Part shown: positions 12,973-25,200 of the stretch, in pieces
Position numbering within the stretch: position 1 is the stretch's first letter
How the letters are laid out: every line of letters starts with the position of its first letter
Source of the DNA: Cardiocondyla obscurior
Taxonomy: Eukaryota; Arthropoda; Insecta; Hymenoptera; Formicidae
DNA: 64,000 bases
Direction of reading: 5' to 3'
Assembly (NCBI RefSeq): GCF_019399895.1
Contig: NC_091876.1
Coordinates: forward strand, 4,502,381-4,566,380
Program-made: the position numbers and the translations under genes
The notes under the pieces: model-generated
What the model was told of the DNA's origin: nothing
What the model saw: only the letters and a program-made list of their open reading frames with translations
The model's database searches: none

Positions 12973-13059
12973 CAGATATTGACACACGCACATACTCACC
13001 CTACCGCGGCGGTCGAGCGCGCGTTGAGATAGGTCAGAACGTGCAGTAGAGACTAGTAC

Positions 13060-13180
13060 GCGACGAAAAACGTTTAGATATCTAGCTTTTCTAGCTCGTT
13101 ATTTTACTAGACAGTCACGAGATGAACCGCGAATTAACCAGCTAATTATTAGGCAACAGTGGGAATCAATTTCCACTCGG
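13060..13180 (+). repeat. Diverged dispersed repeat, copy 1
   Basis: Shares ordered blocks with 45120-45475: tagcttttctagctcgttatt here against tagcttttctatctcgttatt there, then cagtcacgagatgaac against cagtaactagatgaat or cagtcactagctaaggaac, then ggaat followed by atttccact. The copies differ by substitutions and insertions of A/T-rich DNA. No transposon termini or coding capacity are visible, so the family is unknown. Confidence 0.4.
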
Positions 13181-14702
13181 GTTATCGTTGACGTTTCTGT
13201 TTTTTATTGTAAATTTTTTTTTTAATTTCCGTACTTACTAAAATAATCGTCGGTCGTTTCGGGACACTCTATATGCCGGCGTATTTCCCCGGAAGTCCAT
13301 TTCCAGCTACGTGGACGGAGGTGTCTGGAGCTGCTGGACGTGTTTTTGGTCCCTTCGGCGGCTCGTATATTTAATTGGCTGTCGCCCTTCGGCCACTGGG
13401 GATCGCGCGCACGAGATTTCGGTCGCATCGAAACGCCTCTCCTCTTTCGAGGGACAAGTTGGAGGAAATAGCGTTATAGCGAAGCATGTCTGTAGCCCGC
13501 GGTGAATCGTCGAGATGTATCGTATCGACATTATTCTAACGACGTTTCGCTCTTTGAGTCTAAGATACAGATCGCCCGGAAAGGCACGAAATGCCGAGGA
13601 AACACGGTTTAATCACGCTTTCAGTTAGCCGCTCGATTTTTTTTTTTCCTCCGTTCTTTTGTGCTCGCCGCTCTTTGCGTAATCCGCGTAAACCGTGTAG
13701 TAGTTAGCCGCTCATTGTTTCGTCCGCAGGTTTCGCTAAAAAGCGTTACGGTCACTCGTCCCGGCGGCGCGAAGGCGGATAAAAAAAGTTATCGTCGCTA
13801 TAAAACTCCAAAGTAACTCGATTTCAGGTCGCTGCATCTAGAATGCGAGCAATTGTAGCAGGCACCCTGCCATAATTACTTGAATTCAGTTCGGAAAGGG
13901 TGTCGCCCGAATCCCGCTTTATTGGCTTGCACGCCCTTTAATCAATGCCAGCCGACCCTCGCAATAGATTCTACAGGTACAGCGATGCGCGACGTCGAAG
14001 ACAACGATAGTAACTTCCGATTGCAAGGGTTTGCCGACGTTCGTGGCATCTGACTGTCGATTGAAATTGCGGGGCTGCAGCAGGGTTCCTAATCACCATA
14101 AGCGCAACCGCCCGCGTCTGTGGGAATTAGCAAGTCTATTAAATAGAACACACGCCGAGACGTTAATTGACGATGATTTAATGTCGAAAGCTAATGTAAG
14201 TGTCAAATGCGATCGCGAGGTCGTAAACGTTTGCTCGGAACGGGGAATTGAAAATCTTCGTTACGCCGTTGATTAATCAAGCCAGTTTTTTCGACCGATT
14301 AATTGTCGCCGGAAAGAGATATAAATTGCGACTGCCAATCGGGGATTATCTAAATTTAATAGAACTCGTTCTCTATCGACTGGGAATCGATTTATCAAAG
14401 AAATCGTAGTTTTGAGCGAAACAAAAAGAGCCGGGGGCAAATTATCAAACTCGCGAATAGAACGTCTTCTTTGATAATCCGAGAAGATCGATGACGACGA
14501 CGGCGGCGCTGTAAAAAGGAATTTATCGACGTACGTCGTAACCGATAAAAACGATTGTAAGTAATGTCTCGAGGATGCGGTTAGCGCACCGCTGCCCGAG
14601 GTCTTTAATTAAGGGAGCACTCGTGGCACCGCGTCGCCTTGAATTTTGCGATGCAGCTTTTCTAATTAGGAAAGTGTGTGTGATACTTTTCTAATTAAAA
14701 AA

Positions 14703-14719
14703 GTTTTGCGTCGCAAAAC
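14703..14719. repeat. Perfect palindrome GTTTTGCG-T-CGCAAAAC
   Basis: Eight-base arms are complementary around a central T. It follows two nearby copies of cttttctaatta (about 14658 and 14687). It could be a dimeric protein-binding site or a short cruciform; no function is evident. Confidence 0.7.
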
Positions 14720-16189
14720 AGGTCGACGTCGCTACCTCCTCCGTTACAGGCTCCTCCACATTCGCGTTTGCATCGGTGTGTAAATGTAAGCCGCGATAAG
14801 CACCTGAGAATTAACGGCATTCGGCGAGGAGGAAGACGCGGAGCCTCTCGATCGTATCTTTCGCGCGGGGCTTCAGCCGTTCGGATTGTCGCTCCTCTCT
14901 AATCGGATCTTCGCGAATTTCGTTACTCGTTTGAGTTTTTGTTGCCGCTCGAGTGTACCGCGGCGAATCGCGGACCGATTCAATAACGGCAAGATTGAAC
15001 GAGAAGTCTGGTCGGATTCCTTTTCAACGGCACTCTAGAACAGAACCGGGAGTTCTAACGGTATTTATGGTAACATCGTCGTGGAAACGATTCGAAAGAG
15101 GTCCGGCGCGAGGGGAAAAAGACAGAAAGGAGCCGAAGTGGCATTTCGAAAGTTTCTCATTCTTGAAGCCAAAGTTTGCCTTTGAGGATGCGATGAAGCG
15201 GGAGCGGGCGGGCGCGCCGAGGGAGTCTCCTCACCTGTCAAGTGCAACCTGTTATCGAGTTACTTAAAGCGGGCCCCCGCCCGGTAAACGTACCGTGATA
15301 AGCTTCGTGCAGTTACGTCAAAGTGAGGTATGGCGCTTGGGAAACACGAAGTTTCGCGTACTTATACTTTGTCGGCGTTCTCAGGTGCGCGTCGATACAC
15401 GAACACGCGAGGGTCGAAGAAGAAGTAACCTTCGGTTTACTTCAGACGCTGATTTCCTCATTCATCCGCCCTTCTATTACAACTCGATAGAAACTCCGCC
15501 GGGATCCTAATTAAATCCACGTTGAAAGGATACCATCGACATGTCAGGTGCACGCGGATACGCGCACTAAATAACGCTTAAAAGACATAATTCCTCGTTA
15601 ATCGCGCGGCCATTCACTTCGCATCGAGCGGACCCGTGTACGCAATGTGTCAGAGTTAATTCTGTTAAATTCCAATTTCGCGAGTAAAGTACGTTTCCCC
15701 TCTTGACGTCTTCAGCATCTCGAATATTAATGGGGGAGGCGCGATACTGCGGCGCGTCTCGGCGTAATAGCGGTAATTACGCAACGTCATTTTTCGGGAA
15801 TGTACATTTCGATGGGAATGACAGCGCCTATCGGGACGGAGAAGACAGGCAGGCAGGGTTACCCAGACTTGTCAGGTAAATGAAGCAGGAATACGCGAGA
15901 ATGGCAGCGAGCCGCCGGCGGAGAATAGTTGGCAAAGTTAGGAGGCAGTTAGATAGCTATGGCGTGACGACATTAATAACACCTTATTAGCCCTAGGCGC
16001 AGCCGCATTCCGTCTGAAGATAAATGAGATCGCGGTCGACTCGCCGCGAGGTACACCTCGCAGTGTTATCGAGAGCAAAACCGTGAATTCCACCGTGACG
16101 CTCGCGAGGATCAGATTTTCATGCCTTTCAAACGCGCGGATTCCGAATGATTTCGCGAGGCGCCAAATTTACGCGGAAGATGTACCGTT

Positions 16190-16860
16190 ATTCCGCTAAT
16201 GAACACCGACGTTAATTCAAATCAATATTCGCAATAAATGACTGTTAATTACGCCGCAGCAATTCGCGTAATCTAATGAAAAATTAATTATTATTTATAC
16301 GCAGCTTGCAATTACGCGCGACTTATGCATCTCGCATTTTAAATTTATAACGCATGAAATATTTTATATTTTAACGTTTTTTTATTATTCAGTTGTTTAC
16401 GTATTTTATATATTGTTATTGTATAAATTTAATATATTATTTCGAATCGCTTCGATTAATTCGGCAGATGAGATTGTCCGGTGTATTGCACGAATAGAAT
16501 ATAGCTTATCGAGGCTGCCGTCTAATTAATGACAACAAATTAGGCAAATAAATGGTGTAATTAACGTTACGTAACGGCTGCGCTAGTATGGCACGCGTTA
16601 TATCTGTATCTTAATTAGTGAGGCTGGTTTGCGTTGATCACACATCTACATATCTTCATCGGTGTACCTGTTTACATTTTATGTCTATAGACACTGATTG
16701 TTTGTAGAATGCAGAAGCAGTGTTACACGATAGTTTCTACAGTTCGCCAATTCAGGGACGTAGCCGCGCATCGTCAAAGAAATAATGAACTTTTATAATT
16801 AAACGGCATAGCTAGCTTTGTAATTAAAAACAGAACTTTCGTAATTAAATATGCGAATTG
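16190..16860. promoter_or_regulatory. Cluster of TAATTA-type motifs, possible enhancer
   Basis: Homeodomain-type cores recur: ttaattac near 16247, aattaatta near 16284, gattaatt near 16456, taattaatg near 16524, gtaattaac near 16558, ttaattag near 16611, and gtaattaaa near 16821 and 16841. Homeodomain proteins bind TAAT cores, so such clusters can mark developmental enhancers. The block is also A/T-rich, so part of the enrichment is compositional. Regulatory function is inference. Confidence 0.2.
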
Positions 16861-17328
16861 TTCTACGGTTGAGCCGCTACAAAAGCTCGATTTCGCGAAA
16901 ACTAAATCAGATTTCGTCCGCCGTTTTATCTCGATTTCGCAGTCGCGATTCTCCCAAGCTTTTTTCCTCTCCCTCCCGATGCTTTTTAAAAGACCGTAAT
17001 CGTATCCCTAAAAATCCGTCGCGATCGAAACCGAAACCGAATTTCTTGATTTTATTTCGCGTCAAAGTTCAAGCACGATGTGCAACGTTTTGCAGCCGCG
17101 GACACGGCGTGTCGGTCGCGGCCGATCGCATCTGGCTGGGAAAGGCGGCGCGCGGCGTGACGCCGCACCGCGCTGGACGAACGGACAGAATCAAATAACG
17201 GAACGCGGTTTGTTTGCAAGCCATCCCTGAACGGCCGGCAGAAACATACAAACCATTCCCCCGATATAGATACGAGCGGCGGGTCTCCCTTCGCGCTCGC
17301 ACACCGTTTCCGGCTATCGGCACTTGCC

Positions 17329-17347
17329 TCTCTCTCTCTCTCTCTCT
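17329..17347. repeat. TC microsatellite
   Basis: About nine and a half uninterrupted TC units. Simple repeat. Confidence 0.88.
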
Positions 17348-20300
17348 TTCGCCCCGTCCCTTTACCCTTGCGTACTCCGCCCTCGCAATCTGGAGGCCAG
17401 CTGAACACGGCAATCAGCACGAGCTGCGACAGATACGCACCCCGCATACAGATATCCGCGGTTTTATTTGGGGCCTCTGGTTAGAAGACGCACGCAAACG
17501 ACCGCGCGAACACCGGGTGGTCCTGCCACCGGTTAACGGCACGCCTATAACCCTCGGTGGAAACTCATTTTAAGGTCGCTGGTTGTGTCGCAAGGCTAAT
17601 CCGACTCTTGAGTGATTTTGCAAACGGCGGGGGAAGGAGCTAATTAAGGGTTCAGCTATGTGCGGGACGGGTCATTCGGGCTATTGCGCTGTCGAGGGGG
17701 CCACTCCGACCGCGGACTCTCGAAAACGAGACGTTCAAATGAAAGGCGGAACATGCACTCGCTATACATATACGTATAATCCTACGCGACTCGCGATTTC
17801 GTACATACCCGATATTAATTTCTCCGAATATTCAGCGAATATAAGTTCAAATCAGACGATAAAAAAAAAAAAAAAAATTATTTATAAAAACTTTATTTAA
17901 ATGCTTTGCTTAAGTACACCAGCGCGATCTGGAATGTAGATCAACGGCGAATGTAATCGGCCGTTACGTCAAACGAAAGCGCAACGTTTCTTTTTTTTTG
18001 CTTTCGAGAACCGAGAAGAGCACTTGTCTAAAAGCGAGTACTGATAATTATAGGACGGTGATTTTAATGAGTTGGCTCTTCGCTTAAGTATATTTCGCGC
18101 AGTGCAGGCAAAGCGAATGCGAGGGGTGGATAATGAGATCGCTGCGCTAGACCCTGGTGGGTGTTCTAGTGTCAAAATCCATATTCTTTGCTTGAAAAAA
18201 AAAAGAAAAAAGAAAAAAACAAAAAACAAAAAAAAATAGTGGCTCGTGTCGTTACCGGGTCGTAAAATTTTCAGGTGAGTGGAACAACGTCGTAAAAGGA
18301 GTACGCGGAAATACGTAAATTCACGTTAAAAAGTACGCGCACGTCGAAATCCGGTAGCAATCGCGTCGGTCACGTTTGCCGCGCAGCGGTGGGTGACGCG
18401 AGCTTCGCATTGCCTGATTGCGAGCGACTTAATGAAGACTGGCGGAGCGCGTTTCAATTTGCACGTATGACGCTCGTTTCGCCACCGCCGCCGCGATGAT
18501 GACAAACGCGGTTTTGCCGAAGGAGCGCGGCGGCGGCGAAAGTGCCGTCGCCGTGGCGGCTGTTTCCGCGGATGCGAAAAATATTAAATTCCCACGGGTA
18601 TCTCATTTTGATCTCTGCATCTTCCCCGAAGCTGAAGACAGATTGCGAGCGGAATATATAGCTTTTCAGACAGCGCGAGTATATGGGGAACGCCGCGGAA
18701 ATATCTCCGAGATCCGTATTTATAATCATTCTGCGAATCTAAAGGCGTAACGACGAGGTAAGTCGAGATAAAGATTTAAATTCTGCCTTAACTCGCATTT
18801 TGATTAAAAATCCATCGGAAGCGCATGGAGCTAATTATAAAAGAGAAACGGGGGCGTATTTGTTTAATGATGTAAAATTAACGCGTATCGAAATATCGTA
18901 CGAGTTTTGCGGGATATAGTTCGTGATATTACATGCGCGATGTTGATAATTATTGAAGTTATAAAAGATAATTATTGGTGCAAATAAAGCAAAGGAGAAT
19001 ATAATATCTATATCAGGTCAATTGTTTCGTCCGTTTTTCATCCCTTTAGGTCTTCGTAAACCATTGGCTGCACCCGTATGCGGTTCTAGCGAAAACACAG
19101 CCAATTACGATCGCGCGTATTAATCACTAAAATAAGATAATCGCGCTCTGCATGGCACTCGCGAAGCCGCACGCAACGCGCTCTTTATTGTTGCACGTTA
19201 CGACGGAATCCGATCGAAACGCGACTACGAATGTAACATGAAAAAAAGGAAGAAAAAAAGAAAAAAACGAGGCTTTGCAGCGTGCACCGTGAATTTCATA
19301 AAATAAAATATTGAGCCGCAACGAATTTTAAAAAACCATCCCGAATCGATGCGACTCAAAAAAATATTAAAATAAGGCACTAATTATAATCGGACTTATT
19401 AATTAACGTTTTATTAATGTCGTTCATATCATGCGATGGGATTATAAATAAAATTGCAATGTATTTTGAACATGCAAATATTTAATGAAATATATATTCG
19501 TATTATTAATAAACGGTCAATGTATTCATTTCCTATTGTTTGAGTTATGCGATCGATACGCGCAATATTTCCCGCTTTTAGCATAAAAGTGACAAACAAA
19601 TTACGTCGAATATTTTTCTTCGAAACGTCTCGAGATTTGCTAAAATCGGGAAAGAGGCTTGTGCGGATTTGAAAATAAAGTGACGAGCAATTTAAAAGTT
19701 TTCCCAGGATGTCGGCGGCCGTGCCAGCTAGTCGGGGCACGTAGGGGTGGTTTTTACGTTGCTTCTTTGAAATTCAAGGCGTCGTTGTTTTTCACATTAT
19801 AACATGGAATTCACGTTCCGTTTGAAAAAGCGGGATACTTTTTCAAAATTCGAACCGCAACAAGTGCAGTGTGCGAGGAAACTCAAACTCCTATTCGTTT
19901 TCTTTTTATTTATTTTTTTATTTTATCTTTTTTATTTTTTTATTTTTTTTTACCTCGCTCTGGGCCACTTTCTTTTCCGCAAAATTCAATTCCGCGGAAT
20001 CGAGGAAAGCGAGGTAGATCCCGAGAAGCAAGCGACTGAAAATCCGACTGTGGCGCGTTATATTCGATTCGTTCGCGGATTCGAGACGAGGATTCGCCGT
20101 ACCGTAATAACCGGCGAAGTGAAAAATTCCAGAATGCCGCGCCATCGTGGAAGATCTGTATGCACGACACGGAGGAGACAAGTTCCCGGAACTTTTAATT
20201 GACTCCTTTTCGAAACTTAACAGACGTGACTTTGATCGTCCTCCTCTCATCCCCGCTGTCTCGCGATCTCCATGGGAACTTTCAGTTTCGACAGCTATGA

Positions 20301-21308
20301 GGAACACTTCCTAGCGCGACGTCGGATGCTCTTATTCGGGATATCGGCGGGAAGAGCTAAGAGAAAATCGCCGATAGATCGACGCTTTACGAGGATACTC
20401 GCGTATGCCGGCGCGACTTATGTTTCCCGGTGGTCGTATACGAGCTTGCGTTTAGCAATCGCGCAACCAACATATTATTCCCGATGCAATCTCTGATCGA
20501 AATACCCTGAACAAAATTGCTCGGTTTATTTTCCACTGTGTTATATCCGGAATTTCTTCGATTGCCCAATATCAAATAAAAACCTCCCGCTGTTGTATCG
20601 GTTTATTCGATGGCTTGGCGATTAAAAATAATTTTACGGAAAAATAAAATATTTTTCAGTTAAAGCGCTTTAGAGAAATTTACTCTGTCGTATAAATAAA
20701 TTTTATCTAATTCTTCATCGTGCAGTTTATACGCGGATATATGTATACGTATTTGGATACAATAGCGTTACTCGGCGTTTACCATTTGATTTTTATCTAC
20801 TTTACGCCGCTTGCAATTAAGATTAATTTTTTTTTTTTTTCCTTAAGCGTGATAAGAATATATTTCTACGAACCTTCCGTTTTTTTTTTTTTTTAATTTT
20901 TTTTACATTCGACCCTTTAATCATTACGAGATCGGCGTGCGAACAGCTATGAAAATTTCTTATTAGCGTAGGTAATCTAGAACCGCGGTGGAGATATCTC
21001 TTCTCTGGGTACGTTATTATACCATGATTCGACGTGTAGCTTTAGCCAGCCACGAACGCATACGAATACGACAACGTAACGGCACGAAAGCTGGCGCAGG
21101 GCGAAATATACGAGCGGCTCGTGTGCATGGTCTCCTCGTGCTCGCGCTTGCATGCTAAGAGCGTGCTACGCAAAGTCGGGCTCGTGCCACGAGCCCGTAA
21201 GGGCGTTTCGCTTTTACGCGAAAGTCGGCGGAGCACCCGCGCGCCTTAACCCGTATACGAGCGAGAATCGCGTTAGCAAGCCGCTTACCGGCAACTCGTG
21301 TTGCATTT

Positions 21309-21347
21309 GCTAGGCAAGGCGAGGGTAAGACGAGGCTAGGTAAGGCG
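21309..21347. repeat. Spaced direct repeat GCTAGG(C/T)AAGGCG
   Basis: The 13-mer occurs at 21309-21321 and 21335-21347 with one mismatch, 26 bp apart, in a G-rich stretch. A short local duplication of unknown significance. Confidence 0.6.
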
Positions 21348-22205
21348 GCTCAGCGTCGACGATAAATACGGGTTCGCGCTAGGCGGCTCCCTGTGGCTGG
21401 GTGGTATTGAATTTTGCTCGTAGCAACATACGTTCGCGGTTACGCGGCGGCATCGATACACACGTGGCAGTAAATTTGATCGAGCCAATGACGAGTTATT
21501 GGAATACGCGGAATATCGCATTCTCCCGTCCCGTCCCTATTTGCGTAATTAAATCCGCGCGTTGGGCGCAGCCGAAAATATTTGTAAGTCGCTTTTTTAC
21601 GCAGAGGCGCTTTCGTAGGAAGGTTGATTCGACCCCGCCGTGAGTTATCGTCTTCATTTTGTGACCGCTCGACAGAGCGATCCCGTAAAAACCAATTTTC
21701 CCCGCTGATTAGCGTTCCGTTTCTTGCGACGATGGGGACGCGTTTAAGTCTTATTGCGCGACGATGTAATGAGAATAGCGGCGATCCGTGGGAACGATAG
21801 GAAGAACCTCGCGCGTGCGAAGATCGTAAGGACGTTAAGACCTCGGGAAAGAAAAAAAATGGCGACATGCTAACACTGTCATGAGCGCGATAATGCCCGC
21901 TTAGAAATGATTATGCCGACGACCTAGCGCGAGGTATTACGTACGCGAGTGGTAATATTCGTGTAAGAGACTCGGATTAAATGTACGCGGTATTAAATTT
22001 TGCGTAGTTACATGTGTCACAAAAAGTGGAGCACGACCTCGCTGGACGGATGGATAAATAAGGGAAATTTTGCAAAATTTCGAAATTCTAAAAAACTATT
22101 GAATAAAACAATATGTAGAGTACATATTTGTTTGTCGCGGAAAATTCGCAAATAATTAAATCGTGCTGATTAATTCTGCGGCGATAAATGTCCGTGATAA
22201 ATATT

Positions 22206-22224
22206 AAAAAAAAAAAAAAAAAAA
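22206..22224. repeat. Poly-A run of 19
   Basis: Uninterrupted A run followed by further A-rich sequence to about 22241. No retroposed body is recognisable upstream. Confidence 0.85.
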
Positions 22225-25200
22225 CAGAAAAAAAAGAAAAAACTCTGATAAAGCCCTCGTTACGTTGTAAGTAATAAATTTTACTTTTGGTACATTTGGA
22301 TTAATATTTTTCATGACGTTTTGTCGACAGCGTGACTGCGAATCGAGTGGCGGGAGACGCGCGACCGCCGGTTTCCGACAATATTGTCATCGGAATGAGT
22401 TTCGATCGGGGAAGAGGCGGGGGCGGGTAGCATGCATTTTAACGACTTTTGATATTGAATCTACGTCCGAAGCAATAAATATTATTCCGCCTGTTCATTA
22501 CTCGGCAATATTTTGCGTGAGTAAATGATTAACGTGCACGGGGAATTCGATTCTTCTTCAATTTCTATTTGGCATCGATTTGGGTTTCGAAACGCGGCGA
22601 CGCGACGCGGCGTTCGCCATTACGTCCATCTTCGCTTGATTCCCGTTTTCATTAGAAGCCACGTATTAATCTCGCTGATACTGGCGCAGCCGTCGAATCG
22701 AGTTATCTTGCGCTCGGTTATAGCACGATCCGGCGAAACAATTTGCTTATCAGGAGACGGCAACCGGACGGAGAGGGGCTCGGTAAACCGTCGTCGGTGC
22801 CGGTCCGCGCCGCGTCACGACGAATCTATTTGGTTGTTACAGCTGTCGAAACTATGAAATTCAATGCGGCGAATTTGCATGCTAATCCGCGCGGCATAAA
22901 CCCGGCGTCCGTGTACCTTGCATCCGGATGTGTCTAAGTTGTAATTCAATAAAGACGGCAGTGCCGCCGCCGGTTGTAACGCTGTGACTCGGTTAACTCG
23001 CGTTGCTAACGACTTTAACAACGCACACACGATCAATCTCCAGCGCGCGGTCGTCCGTTTGCGCGCGTGTGCGTGTGCGTGCACCCCGCCCTTCTCCCCC
23101 CCTCTCCCTCCCCCCTGCGCGCGTGACGAAAATTTTCAGCTAGTAATGTTAGGCACTTGGAAACTATGCTGGAAATTGTTCCAGTCCTGCGGCACCCGCC
23201 GCTCGGATGAGCGGATGAAATCTCCTTGTCTAATGGCCTCGAAGAACAACGAGCGTTTTCGGCGCTATAAACTGCGAACGTAACGATCCGTAATGTTAGC
23301 GCGATGATTTACGTACGGGCACCGTTGTCGCAACTTATACCCGCTACAAAATCGACGTTATTGTGAGGCGCAGGTCGATAAAACGCGACTGATGATTAAA
23401 CCGCTCGAACGTAGGACGATACCCTTTATCAGAGCGCGGTTTGAGAATTAACCGAGACCAAAAATCTTAATACAAACATGCCGAAGTCGTGGTCACCGAA
23501 TTGTAGACTCTTAGACGGTAAACTCCGTACAAGGATTGCGCGATGTAATTAACGTCGTACGCCGCGAGCGGAGTTTTGCGCGTTTCGTGCGGCTTCGAAA
23601 CGCTTGATCGATAGCCGCGTCGACGCCCAAGTCGAATTTCTCACGCGCGGATCGCGCGCCCGCTCGTACGCCTCTCTGGAAACGAGGCAACGATTGCGAT
23701 GATTCATCTATCACGCCACGTTCGTATTATAACTCCTGTACGGCACGATAAAGCTCATCCTGGTAGTCCGCCTTATGGCATACCGACAGAATTCCATTTA
23801 ACGTTAAAGGTCTGGCCGAGGGAAAACATTGCCGTGGCGCGCGCGGAGAAGCGAGATAGTCGGGCTGAATTATGCCTTCTACCACGGCAACGACGGACTC
23901 GAGCGATAAGCAATTGTAAGAATTATAATAGCACCTAATATATAAATTTAGATAGCGCGCGATATTCGGCCGCGCCGGGCCGCGCTACGCGCCCGAAAAC
24001 GGCCCATTGGCTATCTCCGAAAAATGGAAATTGTATTTTCGCGAGCCGTATTCCGAGGGCAATAAATGAATTCGCGCGCCGCGATATTTCAAGGCCGATA
24101 CCGCCTGCCGCGCCGCGCAACCGCCCTATCGCAAAAAAAAAAAAAAATAAGTTTTCCGCAAATTAATTCTGCATGCGAGATATTTTTTTTAATATACACC
24201 GTATATATACGAATTATTTCTAATTTGAGTACACGCCTTCTGCATAACGTAACCGATAAGGAGCTATAAATTATAAAAATATCTTATCTGAATTTATATT
24301 GTGTAATAAAATTATATATTTCCGATTTTGCAAAGTTGAATTTCAACGAGAAGGACGTTGAACGCATTCTCGTGCGATGTTAAATAAGTCTGAAGAAATA
24401 TGATTTTAATTTTTTAAACATTAACATTTTATATTCTGGATCACGAGAGATCTTTAAAGGAAATTCAACAGTTAATCTTAACTCGCGACTTTGTTAACGT
24501 TCTCGTCGGCTTTTTTTCCCTTTTCCGTTATCGACGTCTCGAAGTTCCAAGACGGTTTACCGCGAACTAAATTATTTCGGATTTTTATCACCGGCGTATA
24601 AACTCCCCGCAAAGACGGGCGCTCGCTCGTGCGCGGAGATCAGCATGGCTGGTATCAACGGTACCGTGCAACTTGCTCCAGGAAATTCGAGATAGGATGA
24701 CAGTAAAACGGCAATGAAATGTCTTTGAAATAAAAGCCGAGGGATACGGTGCTCGGTGGCGGTTTACGAGTGAACGCGGGCGCATCGGAGACGCGTTCTC
24801 GTCACCAGCGACCTCACCGTCCGGCCAATATAATTTCCGAAGGCTTTGATCTTCGATTTTTCCGACGAGAGCCGCCGCGCGAGAGTTGACTCTGTTCACC
24901 TTTTGTGCACACATGCCGAGCTAGCACCGCGAGTAATTTCGATCGCGTGTTCGGTCCATTATGGATAGTGTTGGCCGAGCGAGAGGGAGAGAGATAGAGA
25001 GAGAATGTTCCACGAGATGGAAAAGTTCTATTGAAGTCCGCTCTTATAATAGGAAGAAGTGATGCTCTCCTGCAATCTCATTCAATTCGAGCAAATCTCT
25101 CGAATAATTCGTTCGTGCCTCTTTCGAGCGATACTTTGTTTTCACGAGATCGATTACAATAATGCGCGGATATTACAGAATTTCAATTTGATTTGGATTA

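Larger units (their letters stand above)
12973..19049. other. Non-genic stretch, partly A/T-rich and possibly regulatory
   Basis: No recognisable gene. It holds one copy of a diverged repeat (13060-13180), a perfect palindrome at 14703-14719, a TAATTA-dense block at 16190-16860, a TC microsatellite at 17329-17347 and A-rich runs at 17862-17877 and 18187-18236. A good donor (GACGAG|GTAAGTCG at 18757/18758) follows an acceptor at 18669, but all frames between them contain stops, so any exon there would be untranslated. A CAG|GTGAGT at about 18277 has no visible upstream acceptor. Confidence 0.5.

Noticed and set aside
13730..13816. Acceptor-like site followed by a 28-codon frame ending in TAA
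   Set aside because: Pyrimidine tract is weak and there is no polyadenylation signal or donor nearby.
14119..14127. TGTGGGAA, a perfect Su(H)-type site
   Set aside because: The degenerate consensus is expected several times by chance in 64 kb and no cluster was seen.
15385..15510. Acceptor-like site with a 41-codon frame
   Set aside because: The frame is also open upstream of the acceptor, and no donor or polyadenylation signal was found.
18670..18757. 88-nt exon-like segment with acceptor and a GACGAG|GTAAGT donor
   Set aside because: All three frames contain stops and no promoter or partner exon is visible; kept only as a remark because an untranslated exon cannot be excluded.
19050..19129. 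Strong acceptor with a 26-codon frame
   Set aside because: Two frames open for similar lengths, no donor, and only AATAAG rather than AATAAA follows.
19429..19740. 103-codon minus-strand frame
   Set aside because: Needs a GTG start and runs through A/T-rich DNA; no supporting context.
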